Assembly (NCBI GenBank): GCA_033439265.1
Contig: JAVTVX010000026.1
Location: forward strand, 265,501-329,500
Length of the DNA stretch: 64,000 nt
DNA from: Dillenia suffruticosa
Lineage: Eukaryota > Streptophyta > Magnoliopsida > Dilleniales > Dilleniaceae
Reading direction: 5' to 3'
Shown one piece after another: positions 60,801 through 64,000 of this stretch. Positions within the stretch are counted from its first letter, which is position 1. Each line of letters begins with the position of its first letter. The translations under genes and the position numbers were made by a program. The notes below the pieces were generated by a model that did no database searches, was not told the DNA's origin, and saw only the letters and a list, made by a program, of their open reading frames with translations.

Positions 60801-63367
60801 TACACATTTGCTGCTAGTTTTGTCAATTCTGCTGACCAACAAGGAGATGTATATATAAAATCTCTCCGAGGTCGTCGAATTAGCTCTATCATAACATCTT
60901 TGTGGCTAATGACTTATTCGCTCTAGCTTGAGAGGGTGTAGTACACATGGTACAAATTCTAGCCCAGTGTAGTATGCACTATATATGTGGTGCCATAGTG
61001 AAGAAAGTAATTAAAATTGATTTTTCCCCCAAAAGGGTCTTTCTCTCTCTTTTCTCTCTTACTTAACAGGAACAAACATCAAGAATTAAACACATAAAGC
61101 CTAAAGTCAGTTTGCTGGTTCCACAGCTTGTGACTAGTGAGACATCTATACCAAAACCGAAATGTTATTAATCAACTACTATTGTATAGACAACCATGCT
61201 TTCTATATATTTCCTGACAGTAACAAGAACAAATCCTCGCCCTAATCAAGCTAATATTCTGAAACGGAGCAAGAATTATATTTATTCTTTAAGAGGAAAA
61301 GAATTCTCTGCCAGCAACTTTTTTGAACTTATGCTCCTATGGAGGTTTTTGAGAAACCTCTACTTGCCTCTGTATTGTTTAATTATACTTGTAACATTTT
61401 TTCAACTAAATTGAAAATTGCTCTGTAGGAAATATTTGGCTTTGCAAGTAAAATTTAAATTTTTTCCATCAAAAGGACTTAAAATTACTATTTTATAAAT
61501 AAATTTTTGTATGAACAACTCAATCTAGCAACTATATCCCAATCACCATCTTGATCAATGAGCTTTTATCAATGTAGTTGCCAAACTTGACAAAATTATT
61601 CAACACATCCTTCCACCAGTGTTGGAGTGAAAAAGAATTAGGTGTCAATTCTGTAACATGCAATGACCTTGTACATGCGGTGCATATATAGCAAAAGGCC
61701 AATTCTTTTCCTTGGAAACCTGTGTGGAAATCATTCTCTTTATTGATGATCGCATTCTAGCTTGGGAAGTAGCCAGGATAGGACTTATGATAATTTGCAG
61801 AAGGGATAGTTGCAGTGACGAGAATAAAGATTAGAAAAGGAGAAGGCTCTATAGTTTATGAAGAGACCTGAGCAAAATAAGTCACATGTAGTCAACAAGT
61901 ATTTATCTAAAAGTTGGTGCTTAAAGGTCCAACCTAGAATGGCACAATTTCTGGACATTAGCTTCCCTTACATTCACCATAGGAGCCAAATGGTTACTTA
62001 TAAATGCGATCAGACTATTCTCATTAGAAGACATTCATGCGTATGTTTTTTCTTTCTATTCTTCTAAGTCTTCATTGCTTGAAACTAAATAATTTGCAGC
62101 CAGACCATGTTCATTTGATTTTTGTGCCCTTTGGTCCAATTACAAATCTAAAACATATCCAACAGTCTAGCCTTGTCCAATGAATCATTAAGTTTTCATG
62201 CAGTAGTTTTAGTAAGAATTTGTGCGCTACTTGAAGCTGAAGCACATTTTGATTTGTAAGGTATTGACATGCTAACCCACCTTCTACCACCCTAAACGCC
62301 ATGCGCTAGGACTACAAGGGAACAAAAAAATCAGCTACACTGCATGAAAATGAGGATGTGCTAGTAGAAGTAAGAGAAGGAAACAAAAGCGATAGAAGAA
62401 AGGTGCGTGGTAAAACCTTGTCTGGGCGAAGGATTTCATCCATTGTGATGTAAGCTAAAGCATCATCACCAGCCCATTGAAGATAGGATGTTACATTGAA
62501 CAAAGGGCTCCCCACAAGAGCTCCGGTCTCGGCATCAATAACATAGACAGTGTAAATCTCATCTCCCTTCGTATCTTCCGCGTAGGCAACCAATTTATGA
62601 TTTGGACTGACCTAAGCATTGTAATATTGGAAACCCATTTAAAAGACAGCAATAGAAAGAAAACTAAAAGACAGAGAGATACTAGTACCTCGAAAGCACC
62701 AATACTATAGTAAGCATGACCCTGAGCCTTAAGATTCTCATCGAGGAGAATGTGCTCGGGAGCTGTGGTGGGCATTGTATCGTGTACGGAAAGAGGAGCA
62801 GTAGGGTCGGGAACAGCGCGTCTGCAATGCTGAACATACTCCAGTCCTTGCAATGTCCTCTGGTAGTAGTAGTAAGGTCCTTTCCTTTGTGGTGCCGTTA
62901 TGTCATCCTCCTTGATTCGCCCTCTAATCTCACCAAAAATCCTATTCTCCAAATCCTTCGTCCCTATAAACCCAAAAAAAAAAAAAAACAAAACAAAACA
63001 AAAAAAATAAAAGAAAAATCATTCCAAATTCCAATGAAACATGTCTTGAGAATTGGATCGTACCAGACATGATTGAATCGGTGTAAGCATTTTCAGAACG
63101 GACATAAGAGAGCATTTCGGGGTCAGAGCGAGAGTCGTCGCGGAGCCAATAGTAGTTGTCAATTCTGAGGTCGCCAAACATCTCCATTTCGTGCCTCACC
63201 TTCTTCGCTACTGGCGGAGTCGTGACCTGTGGGGGTGCAGCCATGGCTTTCGCGCTTCTGCGATTCAATGCAATTTTGGGGACACTACAACCAGCAATAC
63301 AACACGAGGACAAGACTGCGATTGATAAAGACTTGCACGCCCTTACTCCTGCTCTATTTGCTAACAT
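413..63367 (-). CDS. Serine peptidase S9A, oligopeptidase B-like (whole gene, 11 exons)
   Basis: Eleven exons (63064-63367, 62689-62963, 62417-62611, 58427-58773, 55754-56045, 39949-40107, 22900-23265, 15297-15362, 15019-15067, 2193-2316, 413-542) have GT-AG borders and compatible phases and give one 768-residue open frame. The N-terminal part (about residues 50-470) corresponds to the seven-bladed beta-propeller that gates access to the active site; the C-terminal part (about 475-760) is the alpha/beta-hydrolase domain. The triad is Ser600 in GRSAGG, Asp685 in LNDPRV and His720 in [10 protein letters not shown]. The spacings of 85 and 35 are the same as I recall for bacterial and trypanosome oligopeptidase B. 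Glu644 and Glu646 (SEWE) fall where those enzymes bind the P1 Arg/Lys, so cleavage of short peptides after basic residues is likely. It closely resembles the Arabidopsis protein At1g50380 (about 710 residues) from memory. I see no interruption in any exon. Introns are enormous and full of transposons. Confidence 0.95.
543..2192 (-). other. Intron 10
   Basis: No coding relic is recognised. About 835-890 resembles the end of a hAT-type miniature element (GGTTGGGTGTAGGGTAACC then CCCCATG). About 1165-1325 has partly inverted arms (CAGGAATGC...AAATGGGG against CCCCATTTACGTTCCTG) and may be a small fold-back. Neither has a readable target duplication. Confidence 0.35.
2193..2316 (-). CDS. S9A peptidase exon 10 (catalytic Asp and His)
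   Basis: Completes Asp685 ([16 protein letters not shown]) and carries His720 in GAGHFSKSG. Acceptor TGTGGCAG, donor GTAATT. Arg687 of DPR is also conserved in oligopeptidase B. Confidence 0.94.
2317..3639 (-). other. Part of intron 9, unclassified
   Basis: AT-rich sequence with no domain, terminal repeat or RNA gene that I can identify. Confidence 0.4.
3640..4070 (+). mobile_element. L1-type LINE fragment (RT C-terminal region)
   Basis: With frame changes, the plus strand reads [20 protein letters not shown] then VVKRVERKIRD and later SEDGLSLG. This matches the plant L1 region after the reverse transcriptase fingers and palm (usual form: LPTYYLSLFKIPKGVAKRLEKI...RDFLW). It is truncated at both ends, with several stops and frameshifts. 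Confidence 0.6.
4150..4560 (-). mobile_element. LINE 3'-end fragment, minus strand
   Basis: The minus strand reads [19 protein letters not shown], followed in other frames by [18 protein letters not shown] and [12 protein letters not shown]. This is like the C-terminal tail of plant L1 ORF2 (usual form: APLxIFWxVWKERNRRxFEG). It has several frameshifts and no target duplication was found. Confidence 0.5.
4600..5343 (+). mobile_element. Ty3/gypsy chromovirus relic: chromodomain, PPT and part of 3' LTR
   Basis: The plus strand shows a chromodomain ([13 protein letters not shown], then [11 protein letters not shown] and EEVTWERD) at about 4625-4770, the C-terminal integrase module of chromoviruses. 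It is followed by a polypurine tract (GGTGGGGGAGAAT) and an LTR start TGTCACACCCC at 4836. The rest of the LTR runs to at least 5310 and fades into a 29-base poly-A run (5318-5346). Only this 3' end survives; it is a broken, old fragment. Confidence 0.65.
5344..5512. repeat. 169-bp fold-back (MITE-like) element
   Basis: The left arm AAATTCTTAAAACAGCCCT and the reverse complement of the right arm (AAATTCTTAAAACAACCCT) pair. Pairing continues through GTCTTGAAGACTTGACA on each side, so nearly the whole element can form one hairpin. Each inner arm itself contains the palindrome GTCTTGAAGAC. I could not read a clear target duplication. Confidence 0.6.
5572..6664. mobile_element. Non-autonomous hAT DNA transposon with 8-bp TSD
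   Basis: Starts TAGGACTGGTAATTGGGCC and ends in the imperfect inverted complement GCTCGATTGCCAAGCCTA. It is flanked by a perfect 8-bp target duplication GTTGGGAG (5564-5571 and 6665-6672), the length typical of hAT. Subterminal regions (5580-5750, 6485-6655) are rich in GGGCC/GGCCCG motifs. There is no transposase. The middle (about 5830-6450) looks like captured genic DNA: a CT-rich plant 5' leader with AAACCCTAAATCCC near 6040, and an armadillo-like exon on the opposite strand. The open frames across it are composites, not genes. Confidence 0.85.
6172..6273 (-). pseudogene. Captured exon fragment, ARMC8-like armadillo protein N terminus
   Basis: Inside the hAT element the minus strand encodes [15 protein letters not shown] followed by [19 protein letters not shown]. 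This resembles the N-terminal segment of plant ARMC8-type armadillo proteins as I remember it (RPEELLxRLSS..DGDxKLKALREIKNQIIGNRTK). Similarity stops after TK, where the family continues KLSFIKLGAVP, consistent with an exon fragment. A tandem echo [16 protein letters not shown] lies just upstream. The identification is from memory and should be confirmed by search. Confidence 0.55.
6838..7540 (-). mobile_element. Copia-type LTR (family A), minus orientation
   Basis: About 700 bases are the inverted counterpart of the LTR at 8507-9403. Shared blocks in opposite orientation include AAATTTTATAAAATGAATTTG, CCAAATATATTTGGAATAC and the GGCCC-rich and GCCGTTGGGG-rich segment. The terminal TG/CA ends are not clear on this copy. 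It abuts the plus-strand LTR at 7541. Confidence 0.7.
7541..7979 (+). mobile_element. Copia 5' LTR (family B) with tRNA-Met PBS and short interior to 8506
   Basis: Runs TGTTGAAATG...AATTCAACA, with a TATA-like CTATAAATAG near 7843. It is followed directly by the primer-binding site TGGTATCAGAGC (7980-7991), complementary to initiator tRNA-Met as in plant copia elements. It resembles the LTRs of the element at 27020-32019. The interior 7992-8506 is short, has no recognised protein domain, and ends in a polypurine tract ACTTGAGGGGGAG. The unit is an old deleted or non-autonomous copia relic. Confidence 0.75.
8507..9403 (+). mobile_element. Copia-type LTR (family A), plus orientation
   Basis: Starts TGTTGAAAAGATGGA right after a polypurine tract and ends TCCATCTTTTCAACA, so its ends are unusually symmetric (15-bp inverted ends). 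It is 897 bp and inverted with respect to 6838-7540. It does not match the 5' LTR at 7541 beyond the first bases, so the unit is a mosaic. Confidence 0.7.
9404..9783 (+). other. Unclassified, LTR-like stretch
   Basis: Contains a TATA-like TTATAAAAAG near 9493 followed by a duplicated GAAGGCATGGTCAATGTAA. This could be the promoter part of another LTR, but no ends are readable. Confidence 0.3.
9799..12862 (+). mobile_element. RTE-clade LINE, near full length, with 15-bp TSD
   Basis: Flanked by TGTCATACATTTCCC (9784-9798 and 12863-12877). The endonuclease motifs [10 protein letters not shown] (near 9870), [10 protein letters not shown] (near 10290) and [19 protein letters not shown] (near 10460) are followed by reverse transcriptase motifs [14 protein letters not shown] (near 11670), GLHQDSALS (near 11840) and LVDETREN (near 11955). 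The 3' end is GGATTAAGGCTCGG plus a TTG-rich tail, typical of plant RTE elements. There are several frameshifts and stops, including one between 10020 and 10040 and a TAG at 10568, so it cannot encode active protein. Confidence 0.85.
12863..14200 (-). mobile_element. Ty3/gypsy relic: gag and start of protease
   Basis: Minus-strand segments resemble the gag capsid region ([47 protein letters not shown]) at 13450-13891. A CCHC-type knuckle start (CFICNSPH) lies near 13225 and a retropepsin-like segment ([18 protein letters not shown]) near 13000. The rest of the element is absent. The RTE at 9799-12862 has inserted at its edge. Old broken fragment. Confidence 0.7.
14201..15018 (-). other. Rest of intron 9, possible L1 scrap
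   Basis: Around 14325-14480 the plus strand reads [11 protein letters not shown], like the start of the zinc-binding region after plant L1 reverse transcriptase. The rest shows nothing recognisable. Confidence 0.3.
15019..15067 (-). CDS. S9A peptidase exon 9 (49 bp)
   Basis: Encodes [16 protein letters not shown] plus the first base of the catalytic Asp codon. Acceptor TTTTGCAG, donor GTTAGT. It lies 229 bases from exon 8 and is followed by the 12.7-kb intron 9. Confidence 0.92.
15297..15362 (-). CDS. S9A peptidase exon 8 (66 bp)
   Basis: Exactly 22 codons, [20 protein letters not shown] followed by DN. Acceptor TGTTGCAG, donor GTGAGT. It was found by following the family sequence after SEWE in exon 7. 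Confidence 0.93.
15820..20600 (-). mobile_element. L1-type LINE, minus strand, split by an RTE
   Basis: Reading the minus strand from 20600: [16 protein letters not shown] and FRSIS near 20430-20520; then, after the RTE insertion (17877-20425), [20 protein letters not shown] near 17760, [10 protein letters not shown] and KWLWRFP near 16880-16940, and the zinc-binding [10 protein letters not shown] near 16240. It ends with an A/G-rich 3' end near 15820. The order is that of plant L1 ORF2 from reverse transcriptase to C terminus. Many stops and frameshifts; the endonuclease part is missing. Confidence 0.7.
17877..20425 (-). mobile_element. RTE LINE, 5'-truncated, inserted in an L1
   Basis: The 3' end is at 17877 (AACAACAAACTAAATCTTAA on the plus strand, the complement of the RTE tail), plus a (TAA)n run at 17941-17959. 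The minus strand carries [15 protein letters not shown] at its 5' edge, [19 protein letters not shown] near 20080, [17 protein letters not shown] near 19740, and reverse transcriptase fragments at 18980-19180. L1 sequence resumes on both sides. The endonuclease start is missing and there are several frameshifts. A clear target duplication was not found. Confidence 0.75.
20601..22899 (-). other. Rest of intron 7 with LINE scraps
   Basis: About 20680-20900 on the plus strand reads [12 protein letters not shown] then LCPHICLMY, the L1 zinc-binding region. About 21800-22090 on the minus strand resembles the 3' end of the L1 copies at 15820 and 26886. A T-run lies at 20612-20628. The remainder (20900-21800, 22090-22899) shows nothing I can name. 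Confidence 0.4.
22900..23265 (-). CDS. S9A peptidase exon 7 (catalytic serine)
   Basis: Residues 525-646. It carries [17 protein letters not shown], the nucleophile elbow GRSAGG (Ser600), and [12 protein letters not shown] at the end, where Glu644 and Glu646 match the basic-P1 pocket acids known in bacterial oligopeptidase B. Acceptor TTGACAG, donor GTATGC. Confidence 0.95.
23266..24528 (-). other. Start of intron 6, with possible LINE tail scraps
   Basis: GCCGACGCCACTTAGTAGAA near 23692 and GACCGACTCCACTTAGTGGG near 23801, the second followed by ATAAAGGCTTGGTGGTGG, look like two 3' ends of a plant RTE-like LINE (usual form: CCGACCCCACTTAGTGGGATAAGGCTTGGTTGTTG). A CT run is at 24211-24226. 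Nothing else is recognised. Confidence 0.4.
24529..26242 (+). mobile_element. Short non-autonomous LTR element
   Basis: Two direct repeats of about 480-520 bp, 24529-25007 and 25723-26242, have related ends (TGATGCAG...CATCA type; the left copy begins GATGCAGCGC) and share TATAATAGTGCCATTTAGA, GATTGCCTTCTCC, GTGATTCCAA-like and CCTCTATACAAG-like blocks. A purine tract GCAGGGGAGAGC precedes the right copy. The interior is only about 0.7 kb. It contains a 35-bp unit repeated twice (25332 and 25396) and no clear polymerase domain. The LTRs differ at many positions, so it is old. The superfamily is uncertain. Confidence 0.6.
26290..26885 (+). mobile_element. Possible L1 fragment (start of RT domain)
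   Basis: The plus strand reads [13 protein letters not shown]-like sequence near 26625 and [15 protein letters not shown] near 26795, resembling the L1 segment GPDGF...KVLANRL. It is badly degraded. Confidence 0.4.
27020..27500 (-). repeat. 3' LTR of the copia element
   Basis: 481 bp, TGTTGAAGATT...TTCATTTCAACA on the plus strand. Next to it is the complement of the polypurine tract (CTCCCCCTCAAG). It contains the inverted motif GCCGTTGGGG/CCCCAACGGC shared with the LTRs at 6838-9403. Confidence 0.92.
31600..32019 (-). repeat. 5' LTR of the copia element
   Basis: 420 bp, same ends as the other copy and about 60 bp shorter internally. About 13-15 mismatches over the shared 420 bp by eye. It borders the primer site complement GCTCTGATACCA. 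Confidence 0.92.
33291..35100 (+). mobile_element. L1-type LINE fragment, split by an RTE copy
   Basis: Plus-strand [19 protein letters not shown] (near 33465) is the L1 RQGDPLSPFLF motif. [17 protein letters not shown] (near 33605) matches the FADDTIxF motif with the aspartates lost. The fragment continues after an RTE copy at 34020-34582 and fades near 35100. Several stops and frameshifts. Confidence 0.65.
34020..34582 (+). mobile_element. 5'-truncated RTE LINE with 14-bp TSD, inside an L1
   Basis: Flanked by AGAGTGCTAGCAAC (34006-34019 and 34583-34596). It contains only the RTE 3' part (KYW/ECWTIK-like start, RTRNENIR-like region) and ends with GGAATTAAGATTCAG and a TTG-rich tail. A typical dead-on-arrival truncated copy. 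Confidence 0.82.
35505..36496 (+). repeat. Tandem duplication of about 0.5 kb inside the L1
   Basis: Units 35505-36005 and 36006-36496 are offset by 501 bases and share long near-identical blocks (for example GTGAGATTCTTGGCATCAA, AGACTTTTTTTTACTCTAG, GAAGATTTCACTTAAAATTC). The first unit carries a small extra internal repeat (GATGGGTCGAACGAAAGATG). The copies differ by roughly 8-10%, so the duplication is old. Confidence 0.88.
37482..38970 (+). mobile_element. Solo LTR (1,489 bp) with TATAT TSD
   Basis: Starts TGTTGAGAAAATTATTATC and ends CTTTGGGACCAACA. It is flanked by TATAT (37477-37481, 38971-38975) and contains no coding domain. The segment GGATGTAGGCAC...CCGAACCACTATAAA near 38790-38820 is typical of long plant copia LTRs. 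It lies in the 3' tail of an L1 whose sequence reads through when the insertion is taken out. It is best explained by LTR-LTR recombination of a former full element. Confidence 0.8.
39005..39515 (+). mobile_element. L1 3'-end fragment
   Basis: [16 protein letters not shown] near 39015 and [16 protein letters not shown] near 39238 match the zinc-binding and C-terminal region of plant L1. The end ATTTTATTTTGTACCCAAAAAG near 39490 is a LINE 3' end. It directly follows another L1 tail. Frameshifted. Confidence 0.55.
39949..40107 (-). CDS. S9A peptidase exon 6 (start of hydrolase domain)
   Basis: Fifty-three codons, phase 0 at both ends, acceptor AATTTAG and donor GTAATG. It contains [16 protein letters not shown] and [12 protein letters not shown], the first strands of the alpha/beta-hydrolase fold. 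It sits alone between the two largest introns (16.7 and 15.6 kb). Confidence 0.93.
40108..41355 (-). other. Part of intron 5: poly-A tracts and an unrecognised open frame
   Basis: A 27-base A run at 40368-40394 and a second near 40451 lie among repeated ATGCTTTTTC motifs (40312, 40344, 40418, 40437), some inverted, so a small degraded repeat element is possible. At 40689-41033 the minus strand has a 114-codon frame with a hydrophobic stretch ([18 protein letters not shown]). I do not recognise it; it starts near a TATAAC and may be a chance frame. Confidence 0.3.
41676..46338 (+). mobile_element. Ty1/copia element (4.7 kb), broken, ATATA TSD
   Basis: LTRs 41676-41972 (297 bp, with an internal short tandem duplication) and 46103-46338 (236 bp); flanks ATATA (41671-41675, 46339-46343). 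The primer site TGGTATCAGAGCC is at 41973. The leader 42040-42440 is a minisatellite. Next come a GAG-pre-integrase/integrase region (42900-44050), reverse transcriptase ([15 protein letters not shown] near 44670, [10 protein letters not shown] near 45145) and RNase H to about 46090, then a polypurine tract CTTGAGGGGGAG. Interrupted at more than ten places; a normal gag is not visible. LTR divergence of about 10% or more by eye makes it older than the element at 27020-32019. Confidence 0.9.
42040..42440 (+). repeat. Degenerate minisatellite in the copia leader
   Basis: About a dozen imperfect copies of a 28-36 base unit based on GGCCTTCATTGCCATCTCC plus a T-run. The open frames across it are only translations of the repeat. 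It lies between the primer site and the first recognisable pol domain. Confidence 0.8.
47360..48450 (-). mobile_element. Copia relic (RT region)
   Basis: The minus strand shows [13 protein letters not shown] near 48425, [12 protein letters not shown] near 48300, [11 protein letters not shown] near 47870 and [12 protein letters not shown] near 47705, in the order of copia reverse transcriptase. No LTRs found. Heavily decayed, old. Confidence 0.65.
48470..49040 (-). mobile_element. L1 fragment (early RT region), split by a SINE
   Basis: The minus strand reads [11 protein letters not shown] near 49030, matching L1 (usual form: DKAPGPDGF). Beyond the SINE it reads [15 protein letters not shown] near 48480, matching the L1 motif LVANEALD. 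Frameshifted and truncated. Confidence 0.5.
48674..48836 (+). mobile_element. tRNA-derived SINE with 13-bp TSD
   Basis: An A-box-like TGGGTCCAGTGG (48687-48698) and a B-box-like ATTCGAGCC (48733-48741) are spaced as in tRNA-derived pol III promoters. A purine-rich tail ends in (GA)n. It is flanked by GATTAACAAGGAT (48661-48673) and GATTAGCAAGGAT (48837-48849), one mismatch. Total length 163 bp, in range for plant SINEs. Confidence 0.78.
49987..53042 (-). mobile_element. RTE LINE, near full length, with 17-bp TSD, inside an L1
   Basis: Flanked by ATGAATTTCTAAGGACT (49970-49986 and 53043-53059). Minus strand: [13 protein letters not shown]-like start near 52960, endonuclease segments to about 52300, [17 protein letters not shown] near 51110, [16 protein letters not shown] near 50850, a long intact stretch at 50480-50863, and the C-terminal [13 protein letters not shown] at 50325. 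The 3' tail is near 49988. Several frameshifts and stops. It is the best-preserved RTE here together with the copy at 9799. Confidence 0.85.
53421..53697 (-). mobile_element. TRIM-like mini LTR element
   Basis: Two direct repeats of about 85 bp (53421-53503 and 53610-53696) share TCTTATATTTTATGTAACTA and TGTTTTGTATCTTAA. The segment before the right repeat (GAGGACCTGCCACTATGATTGTATC) resembles a degraded complemented tRNA-Met primer site. The insertion interrupts L1 sequence. Flanks GTAAG/CTAAG may be a target duplication. Confidence 0.5.
53901..55753 (-). other. Rest of intron 5, unclassified
   Basis: No recognised gene, RNA or complete repeat. About 54033-54900 has an LTR-like start (GTGATGCCCCAAACTTGG) and GC-richer text, but I see no partner copy in the window. 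Confidence 0.35.
55754..56045 (-). CDS. S9A peptidase exon 5
   Basis: Starts with the one base that completes Ser (VKIQDIQLF follows) and ends at KKIEP before GTAAGT, a consensus donor. It contains [20 protein letters not shown], the end of the propeller and hinge to the catalytic domain. It is followed by the 15.6-kb intron 5. Confidence 0.93.
56046..56869 (-). other. Intron 4, unclassified part
   Basis: AT-rich intron with no coding or repeat signal that I can name. Confidence 0.4.
56870..57865 (+). mobile_element. 5'-truncated RTE LINE in intron 4
   Basis: Starts within the RT region (the DNA of CACAAAAAACATTCAAGATG also occurs, inverted, in the RTE copy at 49987-53042). It continues through a [11 protein letters not shown]-like motif and an LRWFRHVQR-like motif. 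Long T-rich runs (57685-57790) precede the tail ATTGGGATTAAAACTCAG plus TTG repeats. Many stops. No clear target duplication found. Confidence 0.75.
57866..58426 (-). other. Rest of intron 4
   Basis: No recognised element or gene. Confidence 0.4.
58427..58773 (-). CDS. S9A peptidase exon 4
   Basis: Codes from [13 protein letters not shown] to LLPHRE plus two bases of the next codon. The acceptor is TAACAG and the donor GTAATT. The peptide is propeller sequence ([33 protein letters not shown]). Confidence 0.93.
58990..59676 (-). mobile_element. 5'-truncated RTE LINE in intron 3 with 18-bp TSD
   Basis: Flanked by AATCGACTAGAGAATAAT (58972-58989) and AATCGACTAAAGAATAAT (59677-59694), one mismatch. 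It contains the RTE C-terminal region and the complemented tail AACAACAACAACAAACCGAG. Stops and frameshifts present. Confidence 0.82.
59820..60940 (+). mobile_element. Copia relic (integrase to RNase H)
   Basis: The plus strand shows [13 protein letters not shown] (integrase) near 59905, YDLKQSP (RT) near 60035, [18 protein letters not shown] near 60170, [19 protein letters not shown] near 60458 and an RNase H-like end with [17 protein letters not shown] near 60740. A purine tract and GTGTAGTACACATGG follow near 60928. Much of the middle is missing and it has many breaks. Old fossil. Confidence 0.72.
60941..62416 (-). other. Rest of intron 3
   Basis: No recognised gene or repeat. A polypyrimidine stretch with a fortuitous AACAG lies near 61050 on the plus strand. 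Confidence 0.4.
62417..62611 (-). CDS. S9A peptidase exon 3
   Basis: Sixty-five codons, phase 0 at both ends, acceptor GCTTAG and donor GTTTTA. It contains [19 protein letters not shown] and [11 protein letters not shown], both strongly conserved in plant members of the family. It is 77 bases from exon 2 and is followed by the 3.6-kb intron 3. Confidence 0.93.
62689..62963 (-). CDS. S9A peptidase exon 2 (propeller start)
   Basis: Codes residues 102-193, including [22 protein letters not shown], split here as KGPYYYYQ then the rest, a conserved first-blade segment of the S9A propeller. The acceptor is TTTATAG and the donor GTACTA. The intron to exon 1 is only 100 bases. Confidence 0.92.
63064..63367 (-). 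CDS. S9A peptidase exon 1 (start, possible transit peptide)
   Basis: The exon encodes residues 1-101 plus one base and ends before GTACGA. The first ATG at 63367 (context AAAATG) gives a 41-residue leader with no acidic residue and many Ala, Ser, Arg and Lys, as in mitochondrial or plastid targeting peptides. An in-frame ATG at 63244 (context GCCATGGCT, a strong plant context) would give a 727-residue protein without the leader, beginning MAAPPQV. The conserved family sequence starts with [20 protein letters not shown] shortly after. I keep the long form as the CDS, but both starts may be used. Confidence 0.9.
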
Positions 63368-64000
63368 TTTATTTGTTTCCCCCTTTTCTAGTCATTAACT
63401 TCACTGACCCCGCGAGGCCGGCTCGACGTTCATTCCTTCGTCTCCTCTCTTCGTCTTTTCTGTTGTTTTCAATTTGTGATTACGACAAAATAGATATCAA
63501 ATCAATCTTGGCGTAAGGCCAAAATAGCAAAAACCAAGATATTTATGAGCAATTTTATCGGTAAATTTTAAGTATAATATTAAAAAATTAAAAAAAATAA
63601 TGAAAATAAAAACTCAAATTTTGAATCCTTTCAAAATTATTTTTAATTTGGGGATTTAACCTAAACTGTCATAACTTAAATTTTTCTGCCGTATTGGGCT
63701 ATTAAAACCATTCTCTATCCAAATCACATATTTAAAATCATCCTTTTAGACAAGGTTTCTTTCTTCCCCTTTGAAATCAAAAGCCATCAAATTGGATTGA
63801 AGCTTAAAATCAAAATAAATTGAGGGTTTGTGCTAAAACAAATGCTATTTTGATGTGAATGGTCCAATATTAGACATCATTTCTAAAGATGATAGACTAA
63901 TCTTGACGAGCATGAGAGATGTGTGTTTGACTATTAATAATCTTGATCAACGTCAGATTATGATAAAATTTAAAGAATTAACGGTGAGAAAATGGATAAT
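63368..64000 (-). promoter_or_regulatory. Promoter and 5' leader side of the S9A gene
   Basis: On the minus strand a purine-rich leader (about 63370-63480) precedes the ATG. A TATA-like CATAAATAT lies at 63539-63547, which would put a transcription start near 63510. Further upstream the DNA is AT-rich with no gene that I can recognise. The TATA assignment is by position and sequence only. Confidence 0.35.

Noticed and set aside
1-64000. CRISPR arrays, rRNA and tRNA genes
   Set aside because: I saw no regularly spaced direct repeats with unique spacers and no complete tRNA or rRNA sequence; the only tRNA-like promoter belongs to the SINE at 48674.

Overview
This window is plant nuclear DNA, AT-rich and about 80-90% transposon-derived. 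The one functional host gene covers almost all of it. It lies on the minus strand, starts at 63367 (or at an internal ATG at 63244) and stops at 413. Eleven exons with GT-AG borders and matching phases encode a 768-residue (or 727-residue) serine peptidase of family S9A, the oligopeptidase B / plant 'prolyl oligopeptidase family' type. Its coding total is only 2,307 bp. The other roughly 60 kb of the gene is intron, including introns of about 16.7, 15.6, 12.7, 7.5, 3.6, 2.4 and 1.7 kb. The species cannot be named from this sequence. The close match to dicot S9A proteins and the giant retrotransposon-filled introns suggest a eudicot, possibly a woody one.

Layout from low to high coordinates (reverse of transcription): downstream flank 1-412; exon 11 (413-542); intron 10; exon 10 (2193-2316); intron 9 (LINE pieces, a chromovirus 3' end, a fold-back element, a hAT transposon carrying a gene fragment, a mosaic of copia LTRs, an RTE LINE and a Ty3 gag relic); exons 9 and 8 (15019-15362); intron 7 (an L1 split by an RTE); exon 7 with the catalytic serine (22900-23265); intron 6 (a short LTR element, an L1 split by a 5.0-kb copia element, a second L1 split by an RTE, and a third L1 with an internal 0.5-kb tandem duplication and a solo LTR in its tail); exon 6 (39949-40107); intron 5 (a copia element nested in another LTR element, a copia relic, a SINE in an L1, an L1 split by an RTE and a TRIM-like element); exon 5 (55754-56045); intron 4; exon 4 (58427-58773); intron 3; exons 3, 2 and 1 (62417-63367); promoter side to 64000.

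The transposons do not form a functional system with the gene; they are layered insertions in its introns. Target-site duplications can be read directly for many of them, so the order of insertion can be reconstructed in several places. The observations most worth following up are the intact 63-kb peptidase gene with a possible alternative organelle-targeting start, the hAT element with a captured armadillo-repeat gene fragment, the repeated landing of RTE LINEs inside L1 copies, the inverted LTR pair, and the minisatellite that fills the leader region of one copia element. I found no credible new biological system beyond these.
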